Source: Cryobacterium glaciale
GTDB lineage: Bacteria; Actinomycetota; Actinomycetes; Actinomycetales; Microbacteriaceae
Assembly: GCF_004402535.1 (NCBI RefSeq)
Contig: NZ_SOEY01000008.1
Location: forward strand, 124,001 to 188,000
Reading direction: 5' to 3'
Length of the DNA: 64,000 bases
The position numbers and the translations under genes are program-made. Shown piece by piece: positions 17,400 through 25,618 of this stretch. Every line of letters starts with the position of its first letter. The first letter of the stretch is position 1. Below the pieces are notes generated by a model. It was not told the DNA's origin, made no database searches, and saw nothing but the letters and a program-made list of their open reading frames with translations.

Positions 17400-17763
17400 A
17401 AGAGCCCTTTTTGGGGCATTGACCCGCCGCTTTTGTGCACAGGTGAGCATTCCTGTCGACAAGGTTCAAGGGTTGCTTGAGGTTACTTTATTCACACCCG
17501 TGTGCAAAACTTAAAGTCCTGATCAAAATGCTTTTTTTTGCCAATAATTTATGTTTGTCCACAGGTGAGTGCACAGGTTCTGCACAATCTCCACGGCGTT
17601 TCGCGCAGATTTTCCACAGAGTTATCCACAGGGGCGCTTGTGACGGGTGTTGCTGGCTCCCTAGGGTGTTCGAGTACCGGCATCTCGCTTCGGCTGGTGC
17701 GTCACGTCCCGTGTCGGTGGGTCCTGATACACCTATAAAGCACGACAGAGAAAGAGGTGCCGA
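17400..17763. other. AT-rich spacer upstream of dnaB with DnaA-box cluster
   Basis: No gene is visible here. DnaA-box-like 9-mers are TTATTCACA (17488), TTGTCCACA (17555), TTTTCCACA (17610) and TTATCCACA (17622); TTGTGCACA (17433) and TTCTGCACA (17578) are weaker. A strongly AT-rich stretch (about 17508-17558) lies between them. TTGTCCACA is the high-GC actinobacterial DnaA consensus and TTATCCACA the E. coli R1 box. The layout resembles an origin, but it could equally be DnaA control of dnaB or a DnaA-titration site. Confidence 0.6.
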
Positions 17764-19191
17764 GTGTCGATCGCTCACCTGGGCCTGGCCAACCAGCCAG
17801 CATCAAACGAGTACGGTTCGTCGGCCCGCGGCGGTATCGACCGTGCCGAGCGACCCGCTGAAGCCTGGAAGTCGGAGCGAGCGCTGCCCCACGACCTCCT
17901 GGCCGAACAGAGCGCCCTCGGTGGAATGATGCTCAGCAAAGACGCGGTCGCCGACGTCGTCGAAACCGTGCGCGGCGGAGACTTTTATATCCCCAAGCAC
18001 GAGATCATCTTCGATGCGATCCTCTCGCTGTACGCCCAGGGTGAGCCGACCGACGTCATCACGGTCACCGACGAGCTCACCAAGGTCGGCGAACTTTCCC
18101 GGGCCGGCGGTGCCGACTACCTGCACACCCTGACGAGCCTGGTGCCCACTGCGGCCAATGCGGGCTTCTACTCGACCATCGTGGCCGAACGTGCACTCCT
18201 GCGCCGCCTCGTCGAGGCTGGCACGCGCATCGCCCAAATGGGCTATGCCGCCGAGGGTGAGGTGCTCGACCTCGTGAACACCGCCCAGGCCGAGATTTAT
18301 TCCGTCACCGGTGGCACCCAGACCGAAGATTACGTTCCACTCACCGACGCCGTGACAGCGGCCATCGAAGAAATTGAGGCCGCCAAGCTCAAAGACGGCC
18401 AGATGAGCGGCGTCCCCACGGGCTTTGCCGACCTCGACGAACTCACCAACGGGTTTCACGGCGGCCAGCTCATCATCGTGGCGGCTCGCCCGGCGCTGGG
18501 TAAGTCCACGCTCGCCCTCGACTTCGCGCGGTCGGCATCCATTCACCACAACATGCCGAGCATCTTCTTCTCACTCGAAATGGGGCGCAGTGAAATTGCG
18601 ATGCGCCTGCTCGCGGCCGAGGCATCCGTTCCCCTGCAGAGTATGCGCAAGGGAACAGTTGAGGCCCGTGACTGGACCACGATCGCCGCCACGCGCGGGC
18701 GCATCAACGATGCGCCGCTCTACATCGACGACAGCCCGAACATGACCCTCGTGGAGATCCGCGCCAAGTGCCGTCGGCTCAAGCAGCGCGTCGGGCTCAA
18801 AATGGTCATCATCGATTATCTGCAGCTGATGACCAGCGGTAAGAAGGTCGAGTCACGTCAGCAGGAGGTCAGTGAGTTCTCGCGGGCGCTCAAGTTGCTC
18901 GCCAAGGAACTGCAGGTTCCGGTCATCGCGCTCTCCCAGCTAAACCGTGGGCCGGAGCAGCGCGCCGACAAGATGCCGGCCATCTCCGACCTTCGTGAGT
19001 CGGGTTCGCTCGAGCAGGACGCCGACATGGTCATTCTGCTGCACCGCGAAAGCGCGTACGAGAAGGACAACCCTCGCGCCGGTGAGGCCGACCTCATCGT
19101 GGCCAAACACCGTAACGGTCCGACCCGCACCGTCACTGTCGCCTTCCACGGCCACTACTCCCGGTTCGCCGACATGGTGGCAGGCGGGTAA
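17764..19191 (+). CDS. dnaB: replicative DNA helicase DnaB
   Basis: This 475-residue hexameric helicase unwinds DNA ahead of the replisome. The N-terminal domain begins LPHDLLAEQSALGGMMLSKDAVADVVE, and the RecA-like domain has VAARPALGKSTLALDFARS (Walker A), IDYLQLM (Walker B) and the final KHRNGPTRTV segment. No intein is present. GTG at 17764 is preceded by GAAAGAGGTG. The upstream spacer holds several DnaA boxes. Confidence 0.96.
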   Translation: MSIAHLGLANQPASNEYGSSARGGIDRAERPAEAWKSERALPHDLLAEQSALGGMMLSKDAVADVVETVRGGDFYIPKHEIIFDAILSLYAQGEPTDVITVTDELTKVGELSRAGGADYLHTLTSLVPTAANAGFYSTIVAERALLRRLVEAGTRIAQMGYAAEGEVLDLVNTAQAEIYSVTGGTQTEDYVPLTDAVTAAIEEIEAAKLKDGQMSGVPTGFADLDELTNGFHGGQLIIVAARPALGKSTLALDFARSASIHHNMPSIFFSLEMGRSEIAMRLLAAEASVPLQSMRKGTVEARDWTTIAATRGRINDAPLYIDDSPNMTLVEIRAKCRRLKQRVGLKMVIIDYLQLMTSGKKVESRQQEVSEFSRALKLLAKELQVPVIALSQLNRGPEQRADKMPAISDLRESGSLEQDADMVILLHRESAYEKDNPRAGEADLIVAKHRNGPTRTVTVAFHGHYSRFADMVAGG

Positions 19192-19286
19192 TCCGCACGA
19201 GTCGTGCATGCAGGCGGCTCGCAGATGCGCGGGTGGGTCGCCGCGTAGACTAGGCCTGATAAATTTTGCAACGAAAGAGGTCGTGC

Positions 19287-19937
19287 GTGGCGAACGCCCA
19301 GGCACCATCAAACGTCGGCCCCGGGTATTGGTCCGTGGCCGTCGGGCGCGCCCTGATCGCCGTGATACCCGCCGTGATCATCACCTTCAACCGCGATCAC
19401 TCCGCCCAGTTTGGCCTGATCGTGTTCGGCGCATTTGCCCTAGCTAGCGGAATCCTGCTCGTTGTGACCGGTCGACGTGCCCTGACCGTGTCCGCCGACC
19501 GCAGCCTGTTCCTCATCCACGGCATCGTGAGCATGGTCGCCGGTGGCCTGGCCCTGGGCTTTCACGCCGGTGGCCACGGGTTCTTCTTGTTCGTAGTGAG
19601 TGTGTGGGGAGCCGTCACCGGGTTTCTCGAAATCTATGCCGGAATCCGACTGCGTAGACGGCCGGCGCCCGCCAAGGACTGGCTGTTCACCGGGATCGGC
19701 ACGGCGGTACTCGCCCTGCTCCTGCTGCTGCTGCCGCCGAACCCGGTCGTCTCGGTCGGATTATTCGGCGCCTATCTGGTCTTTCTTGCTGTCTTCCTGC
19801 CCATCGCCGGGCTCTCCCTCAAGTGGGATGCTCCCCGCCAGCGCCGCAGCACATCCTTGAACGCGACACCCGCGAACACCGCACGTGTGAACACCGCACG
19901 TGTGAACACCGCACCCAATGATTCGGACTCCCTGTGA
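19287..19937 (+). CDS. multi-pass membrane protein (HdeD/DUF308-like)
   Basis: This 216-residue protein has about six hydrophobic segments in three pairs and a polar C-terminal tail. The layout resembles HdeD/DUF308 membrane proteins, but I see no decisive motif. The tail contains a repeated NTARV unit encoded by a short tandem repeat (19871-19914). GTG at 19287 has AAAGAGG 6 bases upstream. It overlaps the next gene by 4 bases (GTGA). Confidence 0.6.
   Translation: MANAQAPSNVGPGYWSVAVGRALIAVIPAVIITFNRDHSAQFGLIVFGAFALASGILLVVTGRRALTVSADRSLFLIHGIVSMVAGGLALGFHAGGHGFFLFVVSVWGAVTGFLEIYAGIRLRRRPAPAKDWLFTGIGTAVLALLLLLLPPNPVVSVGLFGAYLVFLAVFLPIAGLSLKWDAPRQRRSTSLNATPANTARVNTARVNTAPNDSDSL
19871..19914 (+). 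repeat. short in-frame tandem repeat in a membrane protein tail
   Basis: The unit gtgaacaccgcac recurs with a 15-base period, first as cgcgaacaccgcac and then twice as cgtgtgaacaccgcac. It adds NTARVNTARVNTA to the protein and could vary in copy number between strains. Confidence 0.75.
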
Positions 19938-20203
19938 CCCCTAAGACTCCTGGTACCCCCAACTCGGCGCATCAGCCCAGCAGATCCGATCGGTTGAAAC
20001 CGGCAGAATTGCTCGCCATCTCCGCGGGGATGGCCCTGTTCGTCGGGGTGACGATTCTGGTCACCACCCGCGAGCTGATGCTCTCGGCCATCGGGCTCGG
20101 TGTGACGTTCATCGTGGCACTCGTGGTGATCGCCATGCTCGTGCTGGGAATGAAGCCGAACGCGTCGGAGCAGACTGACCTCGACGAGCAGAACGGTCAC
20201 TAG
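19934..20203 (+). CDS. small two-segment membrane protein
   Basis: This 89-residue protein has a polar N-terminus, two hydrophobic segments (LLAISAGMALFVGVTILVTT and LSAIGLGVTFIVALVVIAMLVLG), and an acidic tail. I do not recognise the family. It is coupled to the upstream gene by a GTGA overlap and ends before a bidirectional terminator. Confidence 0.65.
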   Translation: MTPKTPGTPNSAHQPSRSDRLKPAELLAISAGMALFVGVTILVTTRELMLSAIGLGVTFIVALVVIAMLVLGMKPNASEQTDLDEQNGH

Positions 20204-20209
20204 CCCGTC

Positions 20210-20258
20210 TGAATGAAAAAGCACCTTCGACGATACCGACGAAGATGCCTATTCATTC
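20210..20258. terminator. bidirectional terminator between converging genes
   Basis: The outer arms tgaatga and tcattca and the inner arms gcaccttcg and cgaagatgc (one mismatch) pair around a short loop. A-rich and T-rich flanks occur on the two sides. It lies between the 89-residue membrane gene and purB, which converge. Confidence 0.75.
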
Positions 20259-20266
20259 AACGCAGA

Positions 20267-21649
20267 TCAGGGCAGGTAGTCAACCAACGGGTCGGCCAGC
20301 CCGACGTAGGTCGCCGGCGTGAGTGCCAGAAGCCGGGTCTTGGCTGCGGCGCCGATGTCGAGGGCGGAGACGAAGGTCGCCAGGTCGGTGCTCGTGATGC
20401 GCTTGCCGCGGGTCAGCTCCTTGAGTAGCGCGTAGGGATCCGCGATCGACGAGCGCCCGGCCGAGGCCTCCGCGCGAATCACGGTCTGGATCGCCTCACC
20501 CAGAATCTCCCAGTTTGAGTCGAGGTCGCTCGCGAGGAGGGCACGGTCAATGTCGATCTCGCCGAGGCCGCGCAGAATGTTGTCGAGGGCCAGCAGCGAG
20601 TGCCCGAAGCCAACACCGATGTTGCGCTGGGTTGTGGAGTCGGTGAGGTCGCGCTGCAGTCGACTGGTCACGAGGGTGGCAGCGAGCGAGTCCAGGATGG
20701 CGCAGGACAATTCGAGGTTCGCTTCGGCATTTTCGAAGCGAATCGGGTTGATCTTGTGCGGCATCGTGGACGAGCCGGTGGCGCCGGCCTGCGGAATCTG
20801 GCGGAAATAGCCGATGGAGATGTAGGTCCAGATGTCGGTGGCCAGGTTGTGCAGAATGCGATTCGCGTGCGCCGCGCGCGAGTACAGCTCTGCCTGCCAG
20901 TCGTGCGATTCGATCTGGGTGGTGAGAGGGTTCCAGCCGAGGCCGAGGCCCTCGACGAATTCGCGCGAGACGGCGGGCCAGTCGACGGAAGGCTCGGCGG
21001 CCACGTGGGCGGCGAAGGTGCCGGTGGCGCCGCTGAACTTGCCCAGGTACTCGCCGGCCTGGATCTGGGCGACGACGCGCTCCAGGCGGTAGACGAACAC
21101 GGCGAGTTCTTTGCCCATGGTGGTCGGCGTCGCGGGCTGCCCGTGGGTGCGGGCGAGCATCGCATCCGCTCGAAATTCGAGTGCGTTGCTGCGCAGCGCC
21201 TCGATGACCAGGCGCAGCTTCGGCAGCCAGACGGTCTGCACGGCGTCACGCACGGTCAGGGCGTAGGACAGGTTGTTGATGTCTTCGCTGGTCGCGGCGA
21301 AGTGGGTGAGTTCACCGATGTGGTCGAGGCCGAGCGTGCCCAGCCGTCGACGCACGAGGTATTCGACGGCCTTCACGTCGTGGCGGGTGGTGGCCTCGAG
21401 TTCGGCCAGTTCGTCGATCTCGGCCTGGCCGAAGTCGGTGACCAGGGCGCGCAGGGAGAGCTTCTGCTCGGAGGTGAGGGGTGCGGAGCCAAACAGGCTA
21501 CGGTCGGTGAGGGTGATCAGCCACTCCACCTCCACGCGCACCCGGGCGCGGTTGAGGCCGGCCTCGGACAGGAACTCGCCCAGATCGGAAACGGCGGCTC
21601 GGTAGCGGCCATCTAGCGGGCTCAGAACCTGTACGGGTAGGTGACTCAT
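20267..21649 (-). CDS. purB: adenylosuccinate lyase
   Basis: This 460-residue member of the fumarase/aspartase superfamily catalyses two steps of purine synthesis: SAICAR to AICAR, and adenylosuccinate to AMP. The signature GATGSSTMPHKINPIRFENAE is clear, as are THFAATSEDINNLSYAL and ARTHGQPATPTTMGKEL. The long form starting LSPLDGRYRAAVSDLGEFLSE is the E. coli type. Its ATG overlaps the stop of the upstream phosphatase gene (ATGA). Confidence 0.96.
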   Translation of the reverse strand: MSHLPVQVLSPLDGRYRAAVSDLGEFLSEAGLNRARVRVEVEWLITLTDRSLFGSAPLTSEQKLSLRALVTDFGQAEIDELAELEATTRHDVKAVEYLVRRRLGTLGLDHIGELTHFAATSEDINNLSYALTVRDAVQTVWLPKLRLVIEALRSNALEFRADAMLARTHGQPATPTTMGKELAVFVYRLERVVAQIQAGEYLGKFSGATGTFAAHVAAEPSVDWPAVSREFVEGLGLGWNPLTTQIESHDWQAELYSRAAHANRILHNLATDIWTYISIGYFRQIPQAGATGSSTMPHKINPIRFENAEANLELSCAILDSLAATLVTSRLQRDLTDSTTQRNIGVGFGHSLLALDNILRGLGEIDIDRALLASDLDSNWEILGEAIQTVIRAEASAGRSSIADPYALLKELTRGKRITSTDLATFVSALDIGAAAKTRLLALTPATYVGLADPLVDYLP

Positions 21650-22173
21650 CGGACTCCCTGTCGAATTGCGGGTGCGAGTTGTTTCACAAGTGCGTGACTT
21701 GCCCTCTCAATCATGCCTAATACGGCGTCAAACAACGCATCGTCGGAATAGTAGGGGTCTGGCACGTCGAACAGGGCGGCTTGCTCGGCGTCAAAGCTCA
21801 GTAGCAGGCGCACCTTGGCGCGATCGCGATCCTCGAGTGCCCAGTTGCGCAGAATACGCTCCTGGCTGCGGTCGAGTACCACGACGAGGTCGTGCTCGGT
21901 GAACCAGAGCGGATCAAACTGGCGGGCCCGGTGGTGACTGCCGTCGTAGCCGCGCTTGGCCAGGGCAGTGATCGTGCGACCGTCAGCCTGCTCACCCACA
22001 TGCCAGTCCCCGGTGCCGGCCGAGCTGGTTGCAATAAGACGACCAAGTCCCAGCTTGGTCACGAGGTCACGCAGCACGACCTCGGCCATGGGCGATCGAC
22101 AGATGTTTCCGGTGCAGACAAAAATGATCCGAAACGGCATCGACTCATCGGGGGTGAGTGACGCGAAGGACAT
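21646..22173 (-). CDS. low molecular weight protein-tyrosine phosphatase
   Basis: The catalytic loop FVCTGNICRSPMAE (CX5R) and the general-acid segment DVPDPYYSDD are clear. The protein is 175 residues from the ATG at 22173; a shorter form from 22140 (MPFRIIF) is possible and matches the fold start better, so the N-terminus is uncertain. It is coupled to purB by an ATGA overlap. Substrates are unknown; family members act on tyrosine-phosphorylated proteins or free phosphotyrosine. Confidence 0.9.
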   Translation of the reverse strand: MSFASLTPDESMPFRIIFVCTGNICRSPMAEVVLRDLVTKLGLGRLIATSSAGTGDWHVGEQADGRTITALAKRGYDGSHHRARQFDPLWFTEHDLVVVLDRSQERILRNWALEDRDRAKVRLLLSFDAEQAALFDVPDPYYSDDALFDAVLGMIERASHALVKQLAPAIRQGVR

Positions 22174-22299
22174 GCCTCCCATTGTGGAGCAGATTCGCCT
22201 TCTCCACACGCCCAGTATTCAGCGTCTGCGCACAGATTGCGCGCAGTGCGGTCGCCGAGCTCGCGTTCCTGCGACGATCGGCCGTGACCGGGAGGTGTC

Positions 22300-22581
22300 A
22301 TGGAGGATCTGGACTGGCTCGGTTCGCCGGGCCACACCGAGCACCTGGCAGCGCTGAGGTCCCAGCGGCGGCGACTTCTCGGGCTCACCGAGGATATCCG
22401 GGAGGTGCAACGTCGACTTGCCGGTTTGGATCCCAGTGAGTTCTGGCGCGGTGGCGCGCAGCGCGCCTATCGCGATCGGATTCAGGAGATCGTGCATGAA
22501 TTGCGACGCGTGCTGGTCTACCTCACTGAGGCGCAGGAACAAATAGAGCGCACTATTCGTCAGTTGGAAGCTGAACAATGA
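22300..22581 (+). CDS. WXG100-like small helical protein
   Basis: This 93-residue protein is nearly all helical, with a central DPSEFWRGGAQRAYRDRIQEI. W-R-G followed by A and Y/F at the right spacing resembles the WXG100 turn of Esx proteins, and the length fits. No ESX secretion machinery is seen in the window. It overlaps the following hydrolase gene (ATGA), so the two proteins probably work as a pair. Confidence 0.55.
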   Translation: MEDLDWLGSPGHTEHLAALRSQRRRLLGLTEDIREVQRRLAGLDPSEFWRGGAQRAYRDRIQEIVHELRRVLVYLTEAQEQIERTIRQLEAEQ

Positions 22582-23999
22582 TCGAGCCACGTGATGGGGC
22601 AGGGGGAGGTGACCTGACGGTTTCGGTGGGGGGAACGACCGTCGTGGCGACCGACGTGGTCCTGGCTCAGGCTGCAATACTGCGCTACACACACATCCAG
22701 GCCGGTGAGTGGAAGTCCAGGGTCGCGAGTATCCGTGCACTGGACTCGGACGGACCCCGCAACCGGGCCTCCCAGGAAACCGACCTGCCGCTGCACTGGG
22801 CAGAGGCAGCGCTCGGCCATCTCGAACAGCGCAGTGGCGATCTCGTCGTGAGTCTCATGGATGCCGCCGAACGTTACGGCCGGACAGAACGTGCGGCGAT
22901 GCAACTAGCACTGCTCGGGAGCGCAAAGGTCGGCTACGACCTGGGGCTGTTTCGCAATTTGGTTCTCCTCCTCGCCGCGGGGCCCGCGGCCAAAGCAGCC
23001 CTGGCCTGGCAGTCCTGGGCCGGGGGCAGTACACGCAGGCCGCAGGCTCTCGACCCCCGGCTTCTCACCAATCCGTCGGTGGTTCTGCTGACGAAGTTGA
23101 CCGTCTCCTCCCTCGACGAGGTCGTCGCGGGCGGCTACGGAATGCCCTTCCCGGTGGCCCTGGCGCTTGGTAACTCCGGCCTGGGCCTGACCGGGGCATC
23201 CGGCACGGCGCTTGGCGTGCTGGCTTTGGGGCGCAGCGGCGGGCGCTTTCGGGAAGGGCCGGTGAGGGTGGCCGCAGTGGGTGCGCCGATACCAGCCCGA
23301 CCACCGGCGGGGGTAGGCGACCTCGCCGCGAATATTCCGAAAGCCGTCGAGGGGCAGCCACAGGTGCGGATCGAGAGATATGGCACGCCTGGACATTGGT
23401 CCTGGGCCGTCTATGTCGGAGGAACGGTTGACTGGGACTCCGTCGCCATGACGGAACCGTGGGACCTCACCGCCAACGTTTCCGCGATGGCCAGGCAGAA
23501 CTCGGGGTCATACGAAGCCGTGATGCAGGCAATGGACGCCGCCGGCATCACGTCCGGGGACCCCGTGGTGCTCGCCGGACATTCACAAGGCGGGCTGATT
23601 GCCACCCAGGTAGCAGCCTCCGGGGCGTTTGATGTGCGGGCGGTCGTGACCCTGGGGGCACCGGAATCGCCCATGCCAGTGCCGCCCGGCGTCGCCACCC
23701 TCACGGTCGAGCATACGGACGATATAGTGACCGCGTCCGGCGGGGCCAGCCTGATTGATTCTGACGACCGGGTAACCGTGCGCCGTGAGGCTTTCGTCTC
23801 TGCTCCACTCCCTGAGGGGGAGGTTCTACCGGCTCACCATCTTGATACCTATCGCGAGACGGCCCGCCTCATCGACGCGTCACCAGAAACAACCCTGCAG
23901 GGCTTTCGAGACACCGTGACCGGAGCTCTCGGGAGCGCGCCGGGCGAGGCATTCTTGTGGCGCGGCATCCGTTTGCCGGAGCGACCCGTGCCGCAGTAG
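22578..23999 (+). CDS. large alpha/beta-hydrolase-domain protein paired with WXG-like protein
   Basis: This 473-residue protein has an N-terminal part of about 200 residues rich in helices and a C-terminal alpha/beta hydrolase. The nucleophile elbow is VLAGHSQGGLIATQ at about residue 333. An acidic residue in VEHTDDIVTA and a His in LPAHHLDTYRETARL complete a plausible Ser-Asp-His triad. The order WXG-like gene then hydrolase resembles secreted LXG/PPE-type effectors, but there is no immunity gene or secretion signal visible. Function is unknown. Confidence 0.6.
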   Translation: MIEPRDGAGGGDLTVSVGGTTVVATDVVLAQAAILRYTHIQAGEWKSRVASIRALDSDGPRNRASQETDLPLHWAEAALGHLEQRSGDLVVSLMDAAERYGRTERAAMQLALLGSAKVGYDLGLFRNLVLLLAAGPAAKAALAWQSWAGGSTRRPQALDPRLLTNPSVVLLTKLTVSSLDEVVAGGYGMPFPVALALGNSGLGLTGASGTALGVLALGRSGGRFREGPVRVAAVGAPIPARPPAGVGDLAANIPKAVEGQPQVRIERYGTPGHWSWAVYVGGTVDWDSVAMTEPWDLTANVSAMARQNSGSYEAVMQAMDAAGITSGDPVVLAGHSQGGLIATQVAASGAFDVRAVVTLGAPESPMPVPPGVATLTVEHTDDIVTASGGASLIDSDDRVTVRREAFVSAPLPEGEVLPAHHLDTYRETARLIDASPETTLQGFRDTVTGALGSAPGEAFLWRGIRLPERPVPQ

Positions 24000-24025
24000 T
24001 ACCGGCCGGATCGGTACCGGCCGGA

Positions 24026-24418
24026 TCAGTCGCGGGCAGTGACCGGGCGCAGAATAAGGCCGAGCAGCCAGGAGATGATGCCGAGTGCCAGGGCGCCGAG
24101 CACGCCCCACCAGAAACCGTCGATGACCAGGCCGAAGCCGAGGAACCCGGAGAGCCAGGCCACGAGTAAGAGCAGCAGACCGTTGACGATCAGTGCGAAC
24201 AGGCCGAGCGTCAGAATGTAGAGCGGAAATGCGACGACGCGCAGCACGCCGCCGACAACGGTGTTGACGAACCCGAAGATCAGCGCGATGAGCAGATAAG
24301 TGAGCACGCTCGCACTCGCATCGGGCGCGTAGGGCGTCACGTGCACCCCTGTCACGAGTAGGGCGGTGAGCCACAGGGCTACCGCATTGACGATCAGTTG
24401 GATCAGGAATCTGGCCAT
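24026..24418 (-). CDS. phage-holin-4-like small membrane protein
   Basis: This 130-residue protein has four hydrophobic segments and matches the Phage_holin_4_2/YvlD family layout (MARFLIQLIVNAVALWLTALLV, GFVNTVVGGVLRVVAFPLYILTLGLFALIVN). Despite the name these are ordinary chromosomal membrane proteins of unknown function. It is alone between the hydrolase and hisC. Confidence 0.75.
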   Translation of the reverse strand: MARFLIQLIVNAVALWLTALLVTGVHVTPYAPDASASVLTYLLIALIFGFVNTVVGGVLRVVAFPLYILTLGLFALIVNGLLLLLVAWLSGFLGFGLVIDGFWWGVLGALALGIISWLLGLILRPVTARD

Positions 24419-24495
24419 GCCCCTACTATCTCACCGGCTCGCGGCGGGCGAAAGCCACGCGAACATTCATTCGTTATTGCGAATATATCCGGGCG

Positions 24496-24501
24496 TAGAC
24501 T
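24496..24501 (+). promoter_or_regulatory. -10 element of hisC
   Basis: TAGACT ends 6 bases before the GTG at 24508, the leaderless spacing. A short inverted repeat (attcg-ttattg-cgaat) lies upstream at 24469-24484 and could be an operator. Confidence 0.5.
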
Positions 24502-24507
24502 CACCGG

Positions 24508-25614
24508 GTGAGCCTCTCAGACCGACCCTCCGTCCGCCTGCGTCCGGAGATCATCGCCCTCCCGGCTTATAAGCAGGGAAAACCGGCTGATGCCAGTGCC
24601 TTCAAGCTCTCCAGCAATGAGAACCCATTCGACCCGCTGCCCGGGGTCGTCGCGGCGGTCACGGCCGAAACGGCGTACAACCGCTACCCGGACGCCTCAG
24701 CACTCGCCCTGCGAGAACGCCTCGCCGCCAAGTACAGCGTGAACGTCGACCAGGTGCACATAGGCTCCGGCTCGGTGGCGCTGCTGGCCCAGCTCATTCT
24801 TGCCGCCGCCGGCCCTGGCGATGAAGTGCTCTACTCCTGGCGGTCGTTCGAGGCGTACCCCTCCCTCGTGACGGTCGCCGGCGCGACGAGCGTGCGCGTT
24901 GCGAACCGCACCGATCACGGCCATGACCTGCCCGAAATGGCCGCAGCCATCAGCGACCACACCCGGGTGGTCATCGTCTGCTCGCCGAACAACCCGACCG
25001 GCACCATCGTCACGAAGGACGAATTCGAGGCCTTCATGGCCGTCGTCCCGACCGACCTGCTGGTCATTCTCGACGAGGCATATATCGAGTTCGTCACCCA
25101 GACGGATGCCGTGAACGGGCCGCCCCTGCTGGCCCGATACCCGAATCTGGTCGTTCTGCGCACCTTTTCGAAGGCCTACGGGCTCGCTGGCCTGCGGGTC
25201 GGTTATGCGCTCGGCGCGGTGGACATTCTGAATGCCGCCCGATCCACCGCGATCCCTCTCTCGGTGACCGCGCAGGCAGCCGCCGCCGCGATCGCCTCGC
25301 TCGAGGCCGAGAAGGAGTTGCTCGCCCGGGTTCGGAGCATCGCCGCGCGCCGCGATGCGACCTGGCAGGCGCTCACCCGCCAGGGCTGGAGCATCCCCGC
25401 GCCCCAGGGAAATTTTCTCTGGCTGCCCACCGGGGCTGAAACGACGAGCGTGGCGGAGGCGCTGGGCGCGGCCGGCCTCGTCGTGCGCCCCTTCCCGCCC
25501 GAGGGTATTCGGGTCTCGATCGGGGAGGAGGAGGCTGTGGCGACACTCCTACTTATGAGCGCGGATCTTGTCGGTGCCCTTCCCGCCGATCACCCGGCTC
25601 GGCAGATAGGTTAG
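24508..25614 (+). CDS. hisC: histidinol-phosphate aminotransferase (or related aminotransferase)
   Basis: This 368-residue fold-type I PLP enzyme has [15 protein letters not shown] near the start, [21 protein letters not shown], and the lysine in [20 protein letters not shown]. It matches HisC and close relatives that act on aromatic or branched-chain amino acids. It sits 5 bases before the 2-oxoacid dehydrogenase operon and away from other his genes, so a role in aromatic or branched-chain amino acid breakdown is a real alternative. GTG start, probably leaderless. Confidence 0.85.
   Translation: MSLSDRPSVRLRPEIIALPAYKQGKPADASAFKLSSNENPFDPLPGVVAAVTAETAYNRYPDASALALRERLAAKYSVNVDQVHIGSGSVALLAQLILAAAGPGDEVLYSWRSFEAYPSLVTVAGATSVRVANRTDHGHDLPEMAAAISDHTRVVIVCSPNNPTGTIVTKDEFEAFMAVVPTDLLVILDEAYIEFVTQTDAVNGPPLLARYPNLVVLRTFSKAYGLAGLRVGYALGAVDILNAARSTAIPLSVTAQAAAAAIASLEAEKELLARVRSIAARRDATWQALTRQGWSIPAPQGNFLWLPTGAETTSVAEALGAAGLVVRPFPPEGIRVSIGEEEAVATLLLMSADLVGALPADHPARQIG
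25607..25612 (+). promoter_or_regulatory. -10 element of the oxoacid dehydrogenase operon
   Basis: TAGGTT lies inside the last codons of hisC and ends 6 bases before the GTG at 25619. An internal leaderless promoter is possible in addition to readthrough from hisC. Confidence 0.4.
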
Positions 25615-25618
25615 TACG

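Noticed and set aside
17433-17630. Calling the dnaB upstream region the chromosomal origin
   Set aside because: The rsmG-parA-parB order places the usual origin a few kb to the left of the window, and dnaA/dnaN are not here. The boxes are reported as a finding only.
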